Shown here piece by piece: positions 21,992-30,551 of a stretch of 41,137 nucleotides of DNA (its first letter is position 1; every line of letters begins with the position of its first letter). The notes beneath the pieces are model-generated. The model ran no database searches and was not told the DNA's origin. It saw nothing but the letters and a program-made list of their open reading frames with translations. Both the position numbers and the translations under genes were made by a program. The stretch is from positions 1-41,137 of the forward strand of contig NZ_CAKZIK010000018.1 in the NCBI RefSeq assembly GCF_936933875.1. The letters are read 5' to 3'. This DNA is from an uncultured Chryseobacterium sp. Lineage in GTDB: Bacteria; Bacteroidota; Bacteroidia; Flavobacteriales; Weeksellaceae.

Positions 21992-24001
21992 ATGTCGAAA
22001 GAATGCTGCTCTGTTGAGGAAAAACCGGTTCAAAAAATCACTAAAAATCATCACGATGAACATGATGGTCACGACCATTCGCATGAACATGACGAACATG
22101 GAGATGACCACGACCATTCTCACGACATGGATGGAAAATCAACTTTCCAACTGTTTGTTCCGGCGATTATTTCTTTCGCGCTGTTGATTTTAGGTTTAGC
22201 AATGGATTATTGGCTTAAACCTGATTGGTTTTCAGGTTGGATTCGATTGATTTGGTATGTTGCAGGGTATATTCCTGTTGGTTTGCCGGTGGTGAAAGAA
22301 GCTTGGGAAAGCATCCGTTACAGCGATTTTTTTTCTGAATTTTTGCTGATGACGATTGCCACGATTGGCGCTTTTGCGATTGGCGAATATCCGGAAGGAG
22401 TTGCAGTGATGTTATTTTATTCGGTGGGAGAAGCGTTTCAGGGAATGGCCGTGCAAAGAGCGAAAGGAAATATTAAAGAACTGTTGGATTCACGACCGGA
22501 TGAAATTACTATTCTTTATAATGATATTCCGAAAACCATTAAAGCAGAAACTGCAGAAATTGGACAAATTGTTCAGTTGAAACCAGGCGAAAAACTGGCT
22601 TTGGATGGAGAATTATTGTCGAAATCCGCTTCATTTAACACAGCGGCTTTGACCGGTGAAAGCAAACCCGACACGAAGAAAAAAGGCGATGTTGTTTTGG
22701 CGGGAATGATTAATTTGAATTCGGTTTCAACTGTGAAAATCAATACAGAATACCAAGATTCCAAACTGTCGAAAATTCTGGAAATGGTTCAGAATGCGAA
22801 TTCGCAGAAAGCACCAACAGAATTATTCATCAGAAAATTTGCAAAAATTTATACACCGATTGTTGTTTTTCTCTCGATTGGAATTGTCATTTTGCCCTAT
22901 TTTTTTGTCGAAAATTATGAATTTAGGGATTGGCTGTATCGTGCTTTAATTTTTCTGGTAATTTCTTGTCCGTGTGCGTTGGTGATTTCGATTCCTCTGG
23001 GATATTTTGGAGGAATTGGCGCAGGAAGCCGGCACGGAATTTTGTTTAAAGGCGGAAATTTCCTGGATGCTTTGGCGAAAATTCAGAATGTCGTGATGGA
23101 CAAAACCGGAACGTTGACGGAAGGGGTTTTTAAAGTTCAGGACGTGAAGTTTGAGCCAGGAACGAACCAAGAAATGATGATGAAATATTTGAATTTGCTG
23201 GAAAGTAAATCCACCCATCCCATTGCAACTGCCGTTCATGAATATGCCGGAAAAATCGACCATTCTATTCAAGTCGAAAATGTGGAGGAAATTGCAGGTC
23301 ATGGTTTGAAAGCCACAGTTCAGGGAAAAGAAATGTTGGCCGGAAATTTCAAGTTGATGGAAAAATTCGGAATTCAGCACAATTTTAATCATCAAAGCGT
23401 TTCGGATACTCTGATCGCTGTTGCTTACGGCGGAAAATTTGTCGGTTATATTTCGATTTCAGATAAAATTAAAGGAGATGCAGCTTTAACCATTCAAAAA
23501 CTCAAAAATTTAGGCGTAAAAACTACAATGTTGAGTGGTGATAAAACTGCAGTTGTTCAGGAAGTCGCTAAAAACTTAGGCATTCAGAATTATTTTGGTG
23601 ATTTGCTTCCGCAAGATAAGGTGAATAAAGTCAAGGAAATTAAATCCAAAAATGAAACCGTTGCCTTTGTTGGCGATGGTGTGAATGATGCGCCTGTTGT
23701 GGCTTTAAGTGACGTTGGAATTGCAATGGGCGGACTTGGAAGCGATGCAACGATTGAAACTGCTGATGTTGTCATTCAGGATGATAAACCTTCGAAAATT
23801 CCGATGGCGATAAAGATTGGTAAGGAAACCCGAAAAATTGTGTGGCAAAATATTATTTTGGCTTTTGGTGTGAAAGCGATTGTGCTGATCTTGGGAGCAG
23901 GAGGTTTGGCAACGATGTGGGAAGCCGTTTTTGCAGATGTGGGTGTGGCTTTGTTGGCGGTTTTGAATGCGGTAAGGATTCAGAATATGAAGTTTTCTTA
24001 G
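21992..24001 (+). CDS. Heavy-metal-translocating P1B-type ATPase (Zn/Cd/Pb class)
   Basis: A 669-residue inner-membrane metal exporter. The N-terminus has Cys5-Cys6 and a strongly His/Asp-rich stretch (residues about 20-45; HDGHDHSHEHDEHGDDHDHSH) instead of a folded HMA domain. All P1B marks are present: the TGES actuator loop (ALTGESKPD), the CPC motif in ISCPCALVISIP, phosphorylation site DKTGTLTEG, HP dipeptide (KSTHPIATAVHE), GDGVNDAPVV hinge, and a last-helix Asp in FADVGVALL. CPC plus that Asp point to class P1B-2 (Zn2+, Cd2+, Pb2+). The His-rich tail could sense or collect zinc. No metal-responsive regulator gene is next to it. Confidence 0.93.
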   Translation: MSKECCSVEEKPVQKITKNHHDEHDGHDHSHEHDEHGDDHDHSHDMDGKSTFQLFVPAIISFALLILGLAMDYWLKPDWFSGWIRLIWYVAGYIPVGLPVVKEAWESIRYSDFFSEFLLMTIATIGAFAIGEYPEGVAVMLFYSVGEAFQGMAVQRAKGNIKELLDSRPDEITILYNDIPKTIKAETAEIGQIVQLKPGEKLALDGELLSKSASFNTAALTGESKPDTKKKGDVVLAGMINLNSVSTVKINTEYQDSKLSKILEMVQNANSQKAPTELFIRKFAKIYTPIVVFLSIGIVILPYFFVENYEFRDWLYRALIFLVISCPCALVISIPLGYFGGIGAGSRHGILFKGGNFLDALAKIQNVVMDKTGTLTEGVFKVQDVKFEPGTNQEMMMKYLNLLESKSTHPIATAVHEYAGKIDHSIQVENVEEIAGHGLKATVQGKEMLAGNFKLMEKFGIQHNFNHQSVSDTLIAVAYGGKFVGYISISDKIKGDAALTIQKLKNLGVKTTMLSGDKTAVVQEVAKNLGIQNYFGDLLPQDKVNKVKEIKSKNETVAFVGDGVNDAPVVALSDVGIAMGGLGSDATIETADVVIQDDKPSKIPMAIKIGKETRKIVWQNIILAFGVKAIVLILGAGGLATMWEAVFADVGVALLAVLNAVRIQNMKFS

Positions 24002-24057
24002 AAAGTAAAGTTGCAGATTCGTAAGTTGTGATGTCGCTAAATGTGACGCCTAACTTG

Positions 24058-24065
24058 TACTTTTG
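24058..24065 (+). promoter_or_regulatory. TAnnTTTG promoter element for the TfoX-like gene
   Basis: TACTTTTG, 13 bases before the start codon at 24079. Confidence 0.55.
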
Positions 24066-24078
24066 AAAGAAATCAATT

Positions 24079-24399
24079 ATGAATTCCTTAGACTATTTTA
24101 ACCAGTTAATTTCAGAAATTCCTGATGCAAAAGAAGGAAAAATGTTTGGCTGTTTATGCGCGAAAATGCCCAATGGAAAATCAGGAATGATGTTGAAAGA
24201 TGATGACCTCATCATTAAAATTTCTGCTGAAGATGCTGAGAAAAATGCCTTTAAAATTTTTACCCCAATAGAAAACCAACCAATGAATGGCTGGTTTGTG
24301 ATTCCGTTTGCGCAAAAAGATTCCTGGAAAAAATTTGCAGAAATTTCTTGCAGCGGCGTAGCGAAACTGGAAAAGAAAGGGCCGAAAAAGAAGAAATAA
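24079..24399 (+). CDS. Small TfoX N-terminal-domain-like protein
   Basis: A 106-residue cytoplasmic protein. The pattern KMFGCLCAKMPNGKSGMML followed by DDDLIIKIS resembles the TfoX_N fold (the RMFGG ... G motif and the beta-strand reading out the surface) found alone in many bacteria. The tail is very basic (KLEKKGPKKKK). Function is unknown; stand-alone TfoX_N proteins should not be assumed to be competence regulators. It lies 62 bases before the S46 peptidase start, on the same strand. Confidence 0.75.
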   Translation: MNSLDYFNQLISEIPDAKEGKMFGCLCAKMPNGKSGMMLKDDDLIIKISAEDAEKNAFKIFTPIENQPMNGWFVIPFAQKDSWKKFAEISCSGVAKLEKKGPKKKK

Positions 24400-24461
24400 T
24401 CCTTAGCAATTCTGAAAATCCATTTAACATAAATTCCTTATTTTTAGGCAAAATTTTAAGA

Positions 24462-26585
24462 ATGAAGAAACAAATACTAATTGCGGGCTTCTTCCTGACT
24501 TCCGCATTGGCTTTTGCCCAACAATATGGCGGAATGTGGATTCCGACCGAGGTGAATGAAAAAGAAATGAAAGATTTAGGGATGAAAATTTCTGCAAAAC
24601 AGATTTTCGATCCTGCAAAACCTTCGATTAAAGACGCTGTTGTTCAGTTTGATGGAGGTTGTACAGCCGAAATTATTTCTCCAAAAGGACTTTTGCTGAC
24701 GAATCATCACTGCGGTTACGATAATATTCAAAGTCATTCTACTGTTGAAAATGATTTGCTGACGAATGGTTTTTGGGCAAAAAATATGGGTGAAGAATTG
24801 CCAAATCCGGGAGTTACGGTTGATTTCATTGTTGATATTAAAGACGTTACTTCTCAGGTTTTGAATGCTCAAACGTTGACTGACGACCAAATTAAAGCGA
24901 ATGTAGATGCGGTTTCAAAGTCATTTAAAATAGAGCCTTATCAAAAGGTTTCTGTAAAGCCGATGTATTACGGAAACAAGTACTACGCTTACATTATCGA
25001 GACTTACAAAGATGTTCGTTTAGTTGGAGCACCGCCACAATCTATCGGAAAATTCGGTTCGGATACAGACAACTGGGTTTGGCCAAGACATACCGGAGAT
25101 TTCTCTATGTTCAGAATTTATGCAGATAAAAACAATAAACCTGCGGAATATTCCAAAGACAACATTCCGTACAAACCGAAGCATTTCCTACCGGTTTCCA
25201 TTAAAGATAAAAACGAAAATGATTTCACTTTTGTTTTCGGATTTCCGGGAAGAACAACGGAATATCTTCCGGCAGTAGCAGTTGAAAAAGTAATGAACGA
25301 TACCGATCCTGCAATGATTAGCGTTCGTGAAGTGGCTCTGAAAACTTTGGATGAAAAAATGCGTGCTGATGCTGCAACAAGAATTAAATACGCTTCCAAA
25401 TATGCTTCTGTAGCCAATTACTGGAAAAAATGGATTGGCGAAGTGGAAGGTCTGAAAAAATCTGACGCGGTTGGAAAGAAGAAGAAATATGAAGCGATGC
25501 TGATTTCTAAAAATCCGGCGGTTAAAACCACAGTTGATGAGTTAAACAGGCTTTATAATGAGCAGGCTCCTTACGCTCTGAACCGTGCGTATTACACTGA
25601 AACGGTGAGAAATGCCGAGACTTTTTCTTTGGCAAACCAGTATTACAATTTGGTTCAGGCTATTGATGCCGGAAAAGCAACTGCGAAAACTTTGGAAGAT
25701 TTCAAAAATAACCGCGCTGCATTTTACAAAGATTATGACGGTGTTTTGGATGCAAAAGTTACCGGAAAACTGCTTTCACTTTACGTCAATAAAAACAAAC
25801 CTCAGTTTATTCCTGCAGGATTTGAAAAATATAAAGACGAAGCTGTTGCCATTCAAACTATTGAAAATTTATCGAAAAATTCAATCATTACAGGTCGCGG
25901 AAATCTGAACGGAGCAACTGTTTATTCGGACATCAACAAAGTTTTTGCAGATCAGAATGCATTGGCTCAGAACTTGAAAAAAGATCCGCTTATTCAACTT
26001 TTTGCGCAGTTCCGTGAACATTATATGAAAACGACTGACGCAAAATTTGCTGCTTTGCAGTCTCAGATTGATGCGAACCAGAAGAAATTTATGGCGCAGC
26101 AAATGACGACTGATAAAGACCGTAAATTCTTCCCGGATGCGAATTCAACACTTCGTGTAACGTACGGAAAAGTGAAAGGTTCCAACCCGAGAGATGCAGT
26201 TTATTATGGTTATCAAACTCACTTAGCCGGTATTATGGAAAAATATATTCCGGGAGATTATGAATTTGATGTTCCCAAAAAGCTAATTGAACTGTACAAT
26301 ACTAAAGATTACGGTATTTACAAAGACAAAACTGGTGATGTCCCGGTTGCGTTTACTGCTACGAACCACACAACAGGTGGAAATTCCGGAAGTCCGGCAT
26401 TGGATGCTTACGGAAATCTTGTTGGACTTAATTTCGACAGACAGTGGGAAGGAACGATGAGCGACATCAATTATGATCCAAGATTTTCAAGAAACATCAT
26501 GGTTGACACCAAATACATTCTTTTTATCATCGACAAATTTGCCAATTCTAAATGGCTGATTGATGAGATGAAAGTTATCAAATAA
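24462..26585 (+). CDS. S46 dipeptidyl-peptidase, DPP11-like (Asp/Glu specificity predicted)
   Basis: A 707-residue exported peptidase that removes dipeptides from oligopeptides in the periplasm. Residues 1-20 are a signal peptide (ALAFAQ) and the mature N-terminus is QYGGMWIP, typical of the family. The chymotrypsin-like catalytic residues are visible: His in TNHHCGYDNIQSHS (about 82-83), the DTDNWVWPRHTGDFS segment with the Asp, and Ser642 in TGGNSGSP. Eighteen residues after that Ser is Arg660 in LNFDRQWEG. In P. gingivalis the equivalent residue is Arg673 in DPP11 (acidic P1) and Gly673 in DPP7 (hydrophobic P1), so acidic specificity is predicted. Start choice: the ATG at 24462 begins the signal peptide; an ORF beginning at 24348 would add 38 residues overlapping the previous gene. 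Confidence 0.93.
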   Translation: MKKQILIAGFFLTSALAFAQQYGGMWIPTEVNEKEMKDLGMKISAKQIFDPAKPSIKDAVVQFDGGCTAEIISPKGLLLTNHHCGYDNIQSHSTVENDLLTNGFWAKNMGEELPNPGVTVDFIVDIKDVTSQVLNAQTLTDDQIKANVDAVSKSFKIEPYQKVSVKPMYYGNKYYAYIIETYKDVRLVGAPPQSIGKFGSDTDNWVWPRHTGDFSMFRIYADKNNKPAEYSKDNIPYKPKHFLPVSIKDKNENDFTFVFGFPGRTTEYLPAVAVEKVMNDTDPAMISVREVALKTLDEKMRADAATRIKYASKYASVANYWKKWIGEVEGLKKSDAVGKKKKYEAMLISKNPAVKTTVDELNRLYNEQAPYALNRAYYTETVRNAETFSLANQYYNLVQAIDAGKATAKTLEDFKNNRAAFYKDYDGVLDAKVTGKLLSLYVNKNKPQFIPAGFEKYKDEAVAIQTIENLSKNSIITGRGNLNGATVYSDINKVFADQNALAQNLKKDPLIQLFAQFREHYMKTTDAKFAALQSQIDANQKKFMAQQMTTDKDRKFFPDANSTLRVTYGKVKGSNPRDAVYYGYQTHLAGIMEKYIPGDYEFDVPKKLIELYNTKDYGIYKDKTGDVPVAFTATNHTTGGNSGSPALDAYGNLVGLNFDRQWEGTMSDINYDPRFSRNIMVDTKYILFIIDKFANSKWLIDEMKVIK

Positions 26586-26620
26586 TGTGAATGATGAATT
26601 GTCAATTGTGAATAATCAAA

Positions 26621-26652
26621 AAAAATCCGCAGATCTTTCTGCGGATTTTTTT
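26621..26652 (+). terminator. Rho-independent terminator after the S46 peptidase
   Basis: A 13-bp perfect stem (AAAAATCCGCAGA / TCTGCGGATTTTT) with a 4-base loop and a T-run; works in either direction. Confidence 0.9.
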
Positions 26653-26778
26653 ATCTGTACTTCTGGTTACCACAGTCATTTTTATTCCGATGCACTCATC
26701 ATTCGCTTTTTGAGAAAAAACAAAAGTTGAAACGCTTAGAAATCACAGGAAAAGTAAATTTCTCATATTTAATGCATT

Positions 26779-27606
26779 TCATTTTAAAAATTGAATGATC
26801 TTATCGGCTGCTTTCAGTAAATCTTCCGGTAAATCTACAGATTCCCATGGTTCTTTTGCTCCAAAAGTATGGGATGCATTTTCTATTTCATACAGTTCTG
26901 AAGTTTTACACCACTCGTGTAAAAGCGTTGCTTCCTGAGGTTTCACCGCTTCGTCTTTTCCGGCACTAATGATGAGCGTTGGTTTTTCCAAATGCTGCGC
27001 TGCATACTGAATATTAAAGCGTTCTTCATTATTTTTATAGTCTTCAAAAAACTGAAAATAGTGTGGCATCTGCTGTTTTGTTCTGCCATTTTCAGAAAAC
27101 ATTACTCCAGAGTTTTTCCAATCTTCCATGCGTTCTCCAGACGGAAATCGATATCCAAAATGACTTACTCCTGCCAAAGTTACCAACGATTTCACTCTTT
27201 CATCTTCAAATGCTTTAATGACGGATATTCCGCCACCACGCGAATGACCGATAATGTGTACTTTTTCTGAATCTGTTTCTGGCCATTTCATAAAATGAGA
27301 AATGACCGCCTCATCATCTGACATTTCTTTGGTGAAATTATTATTTCCAAATGCTTCTAAGTCACCAAATTCTGTAGGGTGTTCTAATGTTGTTCCGTTA
27401 TGGGAGAAGTTGAATTTCACAAAATAGAATCCTGCTTCTGCAATTTTTTCGGCCATTAAATTCCAAGCTCCCCAATCTTTGTAACCTTTGTAACCATGAG
27501 CGAAAATAACCAAAGGAAGTTTTTCATCTGTATGAGGATAGAAAGCATCAGCTAGAAAATCTCGAGTTTCGGGATTTGATATTTTTATGTTTTTTTGAAT
27601 TTTCAT
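26779..27606 (-). CDS. Alpha/beta hydrolase
   Basis: A 275-residue cytoplasmic alpha/beta hydrolase. The oxyanion-hole region is VIFAHGYKGYKDWG, the nucleophile Ser122 is in IIGHSRGGG, Asp218 in ISAGKDEAV and His246 in ENASHTFG, so the triad is complete. The GHSRGG elbow and the FNFSHNG region resemble dienelactone-hydrolase/acyl-peptidase-like esterases; the substrate cannot be read from sequence. Start choice: the ATG at 27606 starts directly at the domain; an ORF from 27696 would add 30 residues with no family character. No signal peptide. Between this gene and the M13 peptidase lies a repeat-rich 370-base gap. Confidence 0.85.
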   Translation of the reverse strand: MKIQKNIKISNPETRDFLADAFYPHTDEKLPLVIFAHGYKGYKDWGAWNLMAEKIAEAGFYFVKFNFSHNGTTLEHPTEFGDLEAFGNNNFTKEMSDDEAVISHFMKWPETDSEKVHIIGHSRGGGISVIKAFEDERVKSLVTLAGVSHFGYRFPSGERMEDWKNSGVMFSENGRTKQQMPHYFQFFEDYKNNEERFNIQYAAQHLEKPTLIISAGKDEAVKPQEATLLHEWCKTSELYEIENASHTFGAKEPWESVDLPEDLLKAADKIIQFLK

Positions 27607-27699
27607 TTTTTTACTTTTTAATTTGAACACCCCGTGTAGAAATCGAAACCGCATCTTATCGATGTTCAGATTGTCAATCTCTCTGGTCATGCTCAAATT

Positions 27700-27890
27700 T
27701 ACAAAATTTTAGACGGCTTTCCGCGTGAGCGATGTTAGTGAAAATCCTTTTTTTACGCGCGGCTTCGTCTTCAGACGAGGCCGCGCGTAAAAAAAGATTG
27801 TAACGGACGTAGCGACCCAAGCGAGCGAATGGTTTGCGACGACGACGAAGGAGGAGCCGCAAAATAATGAGCGAGCGCGGGACACGCCCT
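27700..27890. repeat. GC-rich repeat-like island with a long palindrome
   Basis: This stretch is distinctly more GC-rich than its surroundings and has no credible gene. At 27747-27796 it carries a 17-bp perfect outer stem (CTTTTTTTACGCGCGGC / GCCGCGCGTAAAAAAAG) whose interior (TCGTCT TC AGACGA) pairs further, giving a hairpin of roughly 24 bp. The flank at 27797-27880 is rich in GCGAGCGA-type strings. It looks like an interspersed repeat unit rather than coding DNA. Confidence 0.55.
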
Positions 27891-27922
27891 AAAAAAAATC
27901 ACTCAACTTTTGCTGAGTGATT
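27889..27922 (-). terminator. Rho-independent terminator after the M13 peptidase
   Basis: A 9-bp stem AATCACTCA / TGAGTGATT. On the minus strand it is followed by eight T residues. It lies about 55 bases past the stop at 27977. Confidence 0.8.
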
Positions 27923-27976
27923 CGCTATTTTAAAAAATTTCTTTTCGGCGCTCCCTTCGGTCGCGCCTTCAAAAAA

Positions 27977-30061
27977 TTACCAAATCTTAATTCTTTCAGA
28001 AGGCGCTTTGTAAAGCTTATCGCCAGGTTTCACATCGAAAGCTTTATACCAAGCGTCGGTATTAACCAAAGGTCCAAAAGCACGGTAATATCCCGGAGAA
28101 TGTGGATCCGTTTTCACCTGGTTTACCAATTGAGCATTGGTTGCCTTGCTTCTCCAAACTGTTGCCCAGCTCATGAAAAATCTTTGGTCTTGGTTATAAC
28201 CACTGATTAATCCTGGATTTCCGTGGTCTTTCAGGTACATCTGCAGAGCTTCGTAAGCAACAGCTACTCCACCTAAATCTCCAATATTTTCGCCGGAAGT
28301 AAATTTACCGTTCACGAAACTTCCTTTTACAGGTTCATAAGTATCGTATTGTGCTGCTAACTGACCCACTTTTACATCGAAATTTTTTCTGTCTGTATCT
28401 GTCCACCAGTTTTTCAAGTTTCCATCGCCATCGAAACGGGAACCTCCATCATCAAATCCGTGCGAAATTTCGTGACCAATTACCGCTCCAATTCCACCGA
28501 AATTAACAGCTGGGTCCGCTTTAAAATTAAAGAAAGGCGGCTGTAAAATCGCGGCTGGGAAAACAATTTCATTGTTGGACGAATTGTAATATGCATTTAC
28601 AGTTTGCGGCGACATTCCCCATTCTGTTTTGTCCACAGGTTTTCCGATTTTATCCAAATTTCTTTGGTAACTCCACGCAGTTACATTCTGCAAGTTTTTG
28701 TACAAAGTTCCACCATCTTTTGGCGAAGTCATCTGCAATTTCGAATAGTCTTTCCAATTATCCGGATACGCAATTTTTACAGAAAATTTGGACAATTTAT
28801 CCTGAGCTTTCAGTTTAGTTTCGGGAGACATCCAGTCTAAACCATCAATTCTTTTTGCAAAAGCTTTTCGGATATATGAAATATAATCCTGCATTTGTGT
28901 TTTTGCTGCTGCAGGGAAATATTTCTCTACATACAATTTACCAAAGGCTTCACCCAAAACACCATTCACCATTTGTAAACCGCGTTTGTCCATAGAACGC
29001 TGCTCTTTTTGCCCCTGCAAATATTTAGAATAGAATTCAAAATTCAAATCGTCCATCGATTTATCCAAACTTCCAAGATTGCTGCGCAACATGTGGTATT
29101 TCATGTAATCCTTCAGTAAAGGAAGATTTTTTGCGTTGATGAAACTGTCCATATTTTGGTAATATTTCAGTTCTCCAACAATAACTCGGTCTGTATTTAC
29201 ACCTACAGAAGTAAGGTAATTCGGAAGGTTTACATTCTTCACCAAAGCCTGCAATTCTGCAATGGTTTTTGGGTTGTAACGAAGATTGGCGTCTCTTCCC
29301 TGTTCATTAGTCAACAATAAATTAGCCAGTTTCTTTTCAAAATCTACAACGTTTCCTGCAGCTTGTGCTGGATTTTTATATCCTAAAACTGTAAACAGTT
29401 TTGACGCGAAATTTTTGTATTCTGCTAAAGTTTTGGTGTTGGCTTCGTTTTCTTTTTGGTAATAATCTTTACCTAAACCAAGAGCGGGACCTCCCAAATA
29501 AACAGCGTTCATTACAGAGTTTTTCATGTCTGCACCAACTCTCCAAGCATAAAACGGATTATCTCCGGTTCTTGTAGCATTAATAATATACTTTTGGAAA
29601 TCTGAAACTGATTTAATTGCATCAATTTTTGCTAAATCTGCTTTAATAGGTGTAATTCCGTCTGCATTTCTCTTATTCCAATCCACAAAAGTTCCGTAAA
29701 GGTCCTGAATTTTCTGACCTTCGCTTCCCTGCTGGAAATTATCCGTGAGAATTTTGTTCATAATCTCCAAAGAAGACTTATCGGTATCCTCTCTGAGTTT
29801 ATCGAAAGAACCCCATCTTGTTTTATCGGAAGGAATTTCCGTTGTTTTCATCCAGTTTCCATTAACGAAACTGAAGAAATCATCCTGTGGACGAACGGTT
29901 TTATCCATTTGATTCAGTTCGAGACCATTTTCCTCTAAAGTAGCAGGTTTAACTTCTTCCGTAACGCGTGGTTGCGACTCTTCAACCGGTTTAGTTGATG
30001 TACACGAATTCAGGAATACAATTCCCGAAAATGCCAAAATGCTAATTGTAATTTTCTTCAT
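27977..30061 (-). CDS. pepO: M13-family zinc metallopeptidase lipoprotein (PepO/neprilysin-like)
   Basis: A 694-residue endopeptidase. Residues 1-20 are a lipoprotein signal with lipobox FLNSC, followed by a linker and the neprilysin N-terminal helical domain starting about residue 48 (LNQMDKTVRPQDDFFSFVNGNWM). The zinc site is HEISH at 530-534 with Glu591 in GENIGDLGG. The substrate-binding NAYYNSSNNEIVFPAAILQPPFF and the C-terminal PHSPGYYRAFGPLVN ... ERIKIW are standard. It should cleave short peptides in the periplasm or at the outer membrane. Directly upstream on the same strand lies the wreck of a second M13 gene. Confidence 0.95.
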   Translation of the reverse strand: MKKITISILAFSGIVFLNSCTSTKPVEESQPRVTEEVKPATLEENGLELNQMDKTVRPQDDFFSFVNGNWMKTTEIPSDKTRWGSFDKLREDTDKSSLEIMNKILTDNFQQGSEGQKIQDLYGTFVDWNKRNADGITPIKADLAKIDAIKSVSDFQKYIINATRTGDNPFYAWRVGADMKNSVMNAVYLGGPALGLGKDYYQKENEANTKTLAEYKNFASKLFTVLGYKNPAQAAGNVVDFEKKLANLLLTNEQGRDANLRYNPKTIAELQALVKNVNLPNYLTSVGVNTDRVIVGELKYYQNMDSFINAKNLPLLKDYMKYHMLRSNLGSLDKSMDDLNFEFYSKYLQGQKEQRSMDKRGLQMVNGVLGEAFGKLYVEKYFPAAAKTQMQDYISYIRKAFAKRIDGLDWMSPETKLKAQDKLSKFSVKIAYPDNWKDYSKLQMTSPKDGGTLYKNLQNVTAWSYQRNLDKIGKPVDKTEWGMSPQTVNAYYNSSNNEIVFPAAILQPPFFNFKADPAVNFGGIGAVIGHEISHGFDDGGSRFDGDGNLKNWWTDTDRKNFDVKVGQLAAQYDTYEPVKGSFVNGKFTSGENIGDLGGVAVAYEALQMYLKDHGNPGLISGYNQDQRFFMSWATVWRSKATNAQLVNQVKTDPHSPGYYRAFGPLVNTDAWYKAFDVKPGDKLYKAPSERIKIW

Positions 30062-30147
30062 ATGATAATTCGATTTTTCCTGTTCTAAAGATAAAATATT
30101 CTTTTTAAAAATTTGAAATCTATTTGAATTTAAATAAAACTTATTTA

Positions 30148-30176
30148 CAAAAAAAGTCCGAAAAAATTTCGGACTT
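30148..30176 (-). terminator. Terminator after the M13 pseudogene
   Basis: A 10-bp perfect stem (AAGTCCGAAA / TTTCGGACTT) with an AAA loop. T residues follow on the minus strand. It lies seven bases past the pseudogene stop. Confidence 0.8.
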
Positions 30177-30182
30177 CATATT

Positions 30183-30493
30183 TTACCAGATTCTGATTCT
30201 TTCCTCCGGCTTTTTGTACAATTTGTCCCCTTCTTTCACATCGAATGCTTTGTAGAATGCTTCAGTATTTACCAAAGGTCCGAAAGCTCTATATATACCG
30301 GGAGCGTGCTCATTAGTTTTAATTTGATTGATTAATGCCGCATCTTTTTGCACAGTTCTCCAAACGGTTGCCCAACTTAGGAAAAATCTTTGGTCTTGCG
30401 TATAACCACTGATTTCACCAGGATTTCCGTGGTCTTTCAGATACATGCCAGTAATCCTGAAAATGCAAGAATACTGATGTTGAGTTTTTTCAG
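30183..30493 (-). pseudogene. Internally deleted M13 metallopeptidase paralogue
   Basis: The last 87 codons (from 30446: MYLKDHGNPGEISGYTQDQRFF to the end ERIRIW) match the C-terminus of the neighbouring intact M13 peptidase almost residue for residue. Directly upstream, in another frame, bases 30493-30441 encode LKKLNISILAFSGLLACI then a stop, which matches the signal peptide of the same neighbour (MKKITISILAFSG). So the 5' and 3' ends of a paralogue were joined by a deletion of roughly 590 codons, the frame was broken at the joint, and the start codon is now CTG. The zinc site is gone. Its terminator remains. Confidence 0.85.
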
Positions 30494-30551
30494 GTCAAAT
30501 ATTGAATTGTAAGTAATAAGTACGAATTCACGACGATTTGTTACTCAATTT

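Noticed and set aside
27674..27862. 62-codon Arg-rich ORF over the GC-rich island
   Set aside because: Spans the long hairpin; the composition comes from the repeat and there is no sign of a start region.
30183..30446. Calling the 87-residue M13 C-terminal ORF a small functional protein
   Set aside because: It lacks the zinc site and is preceded by a remnant signal peptide in another frame, so it is a pseudogene.
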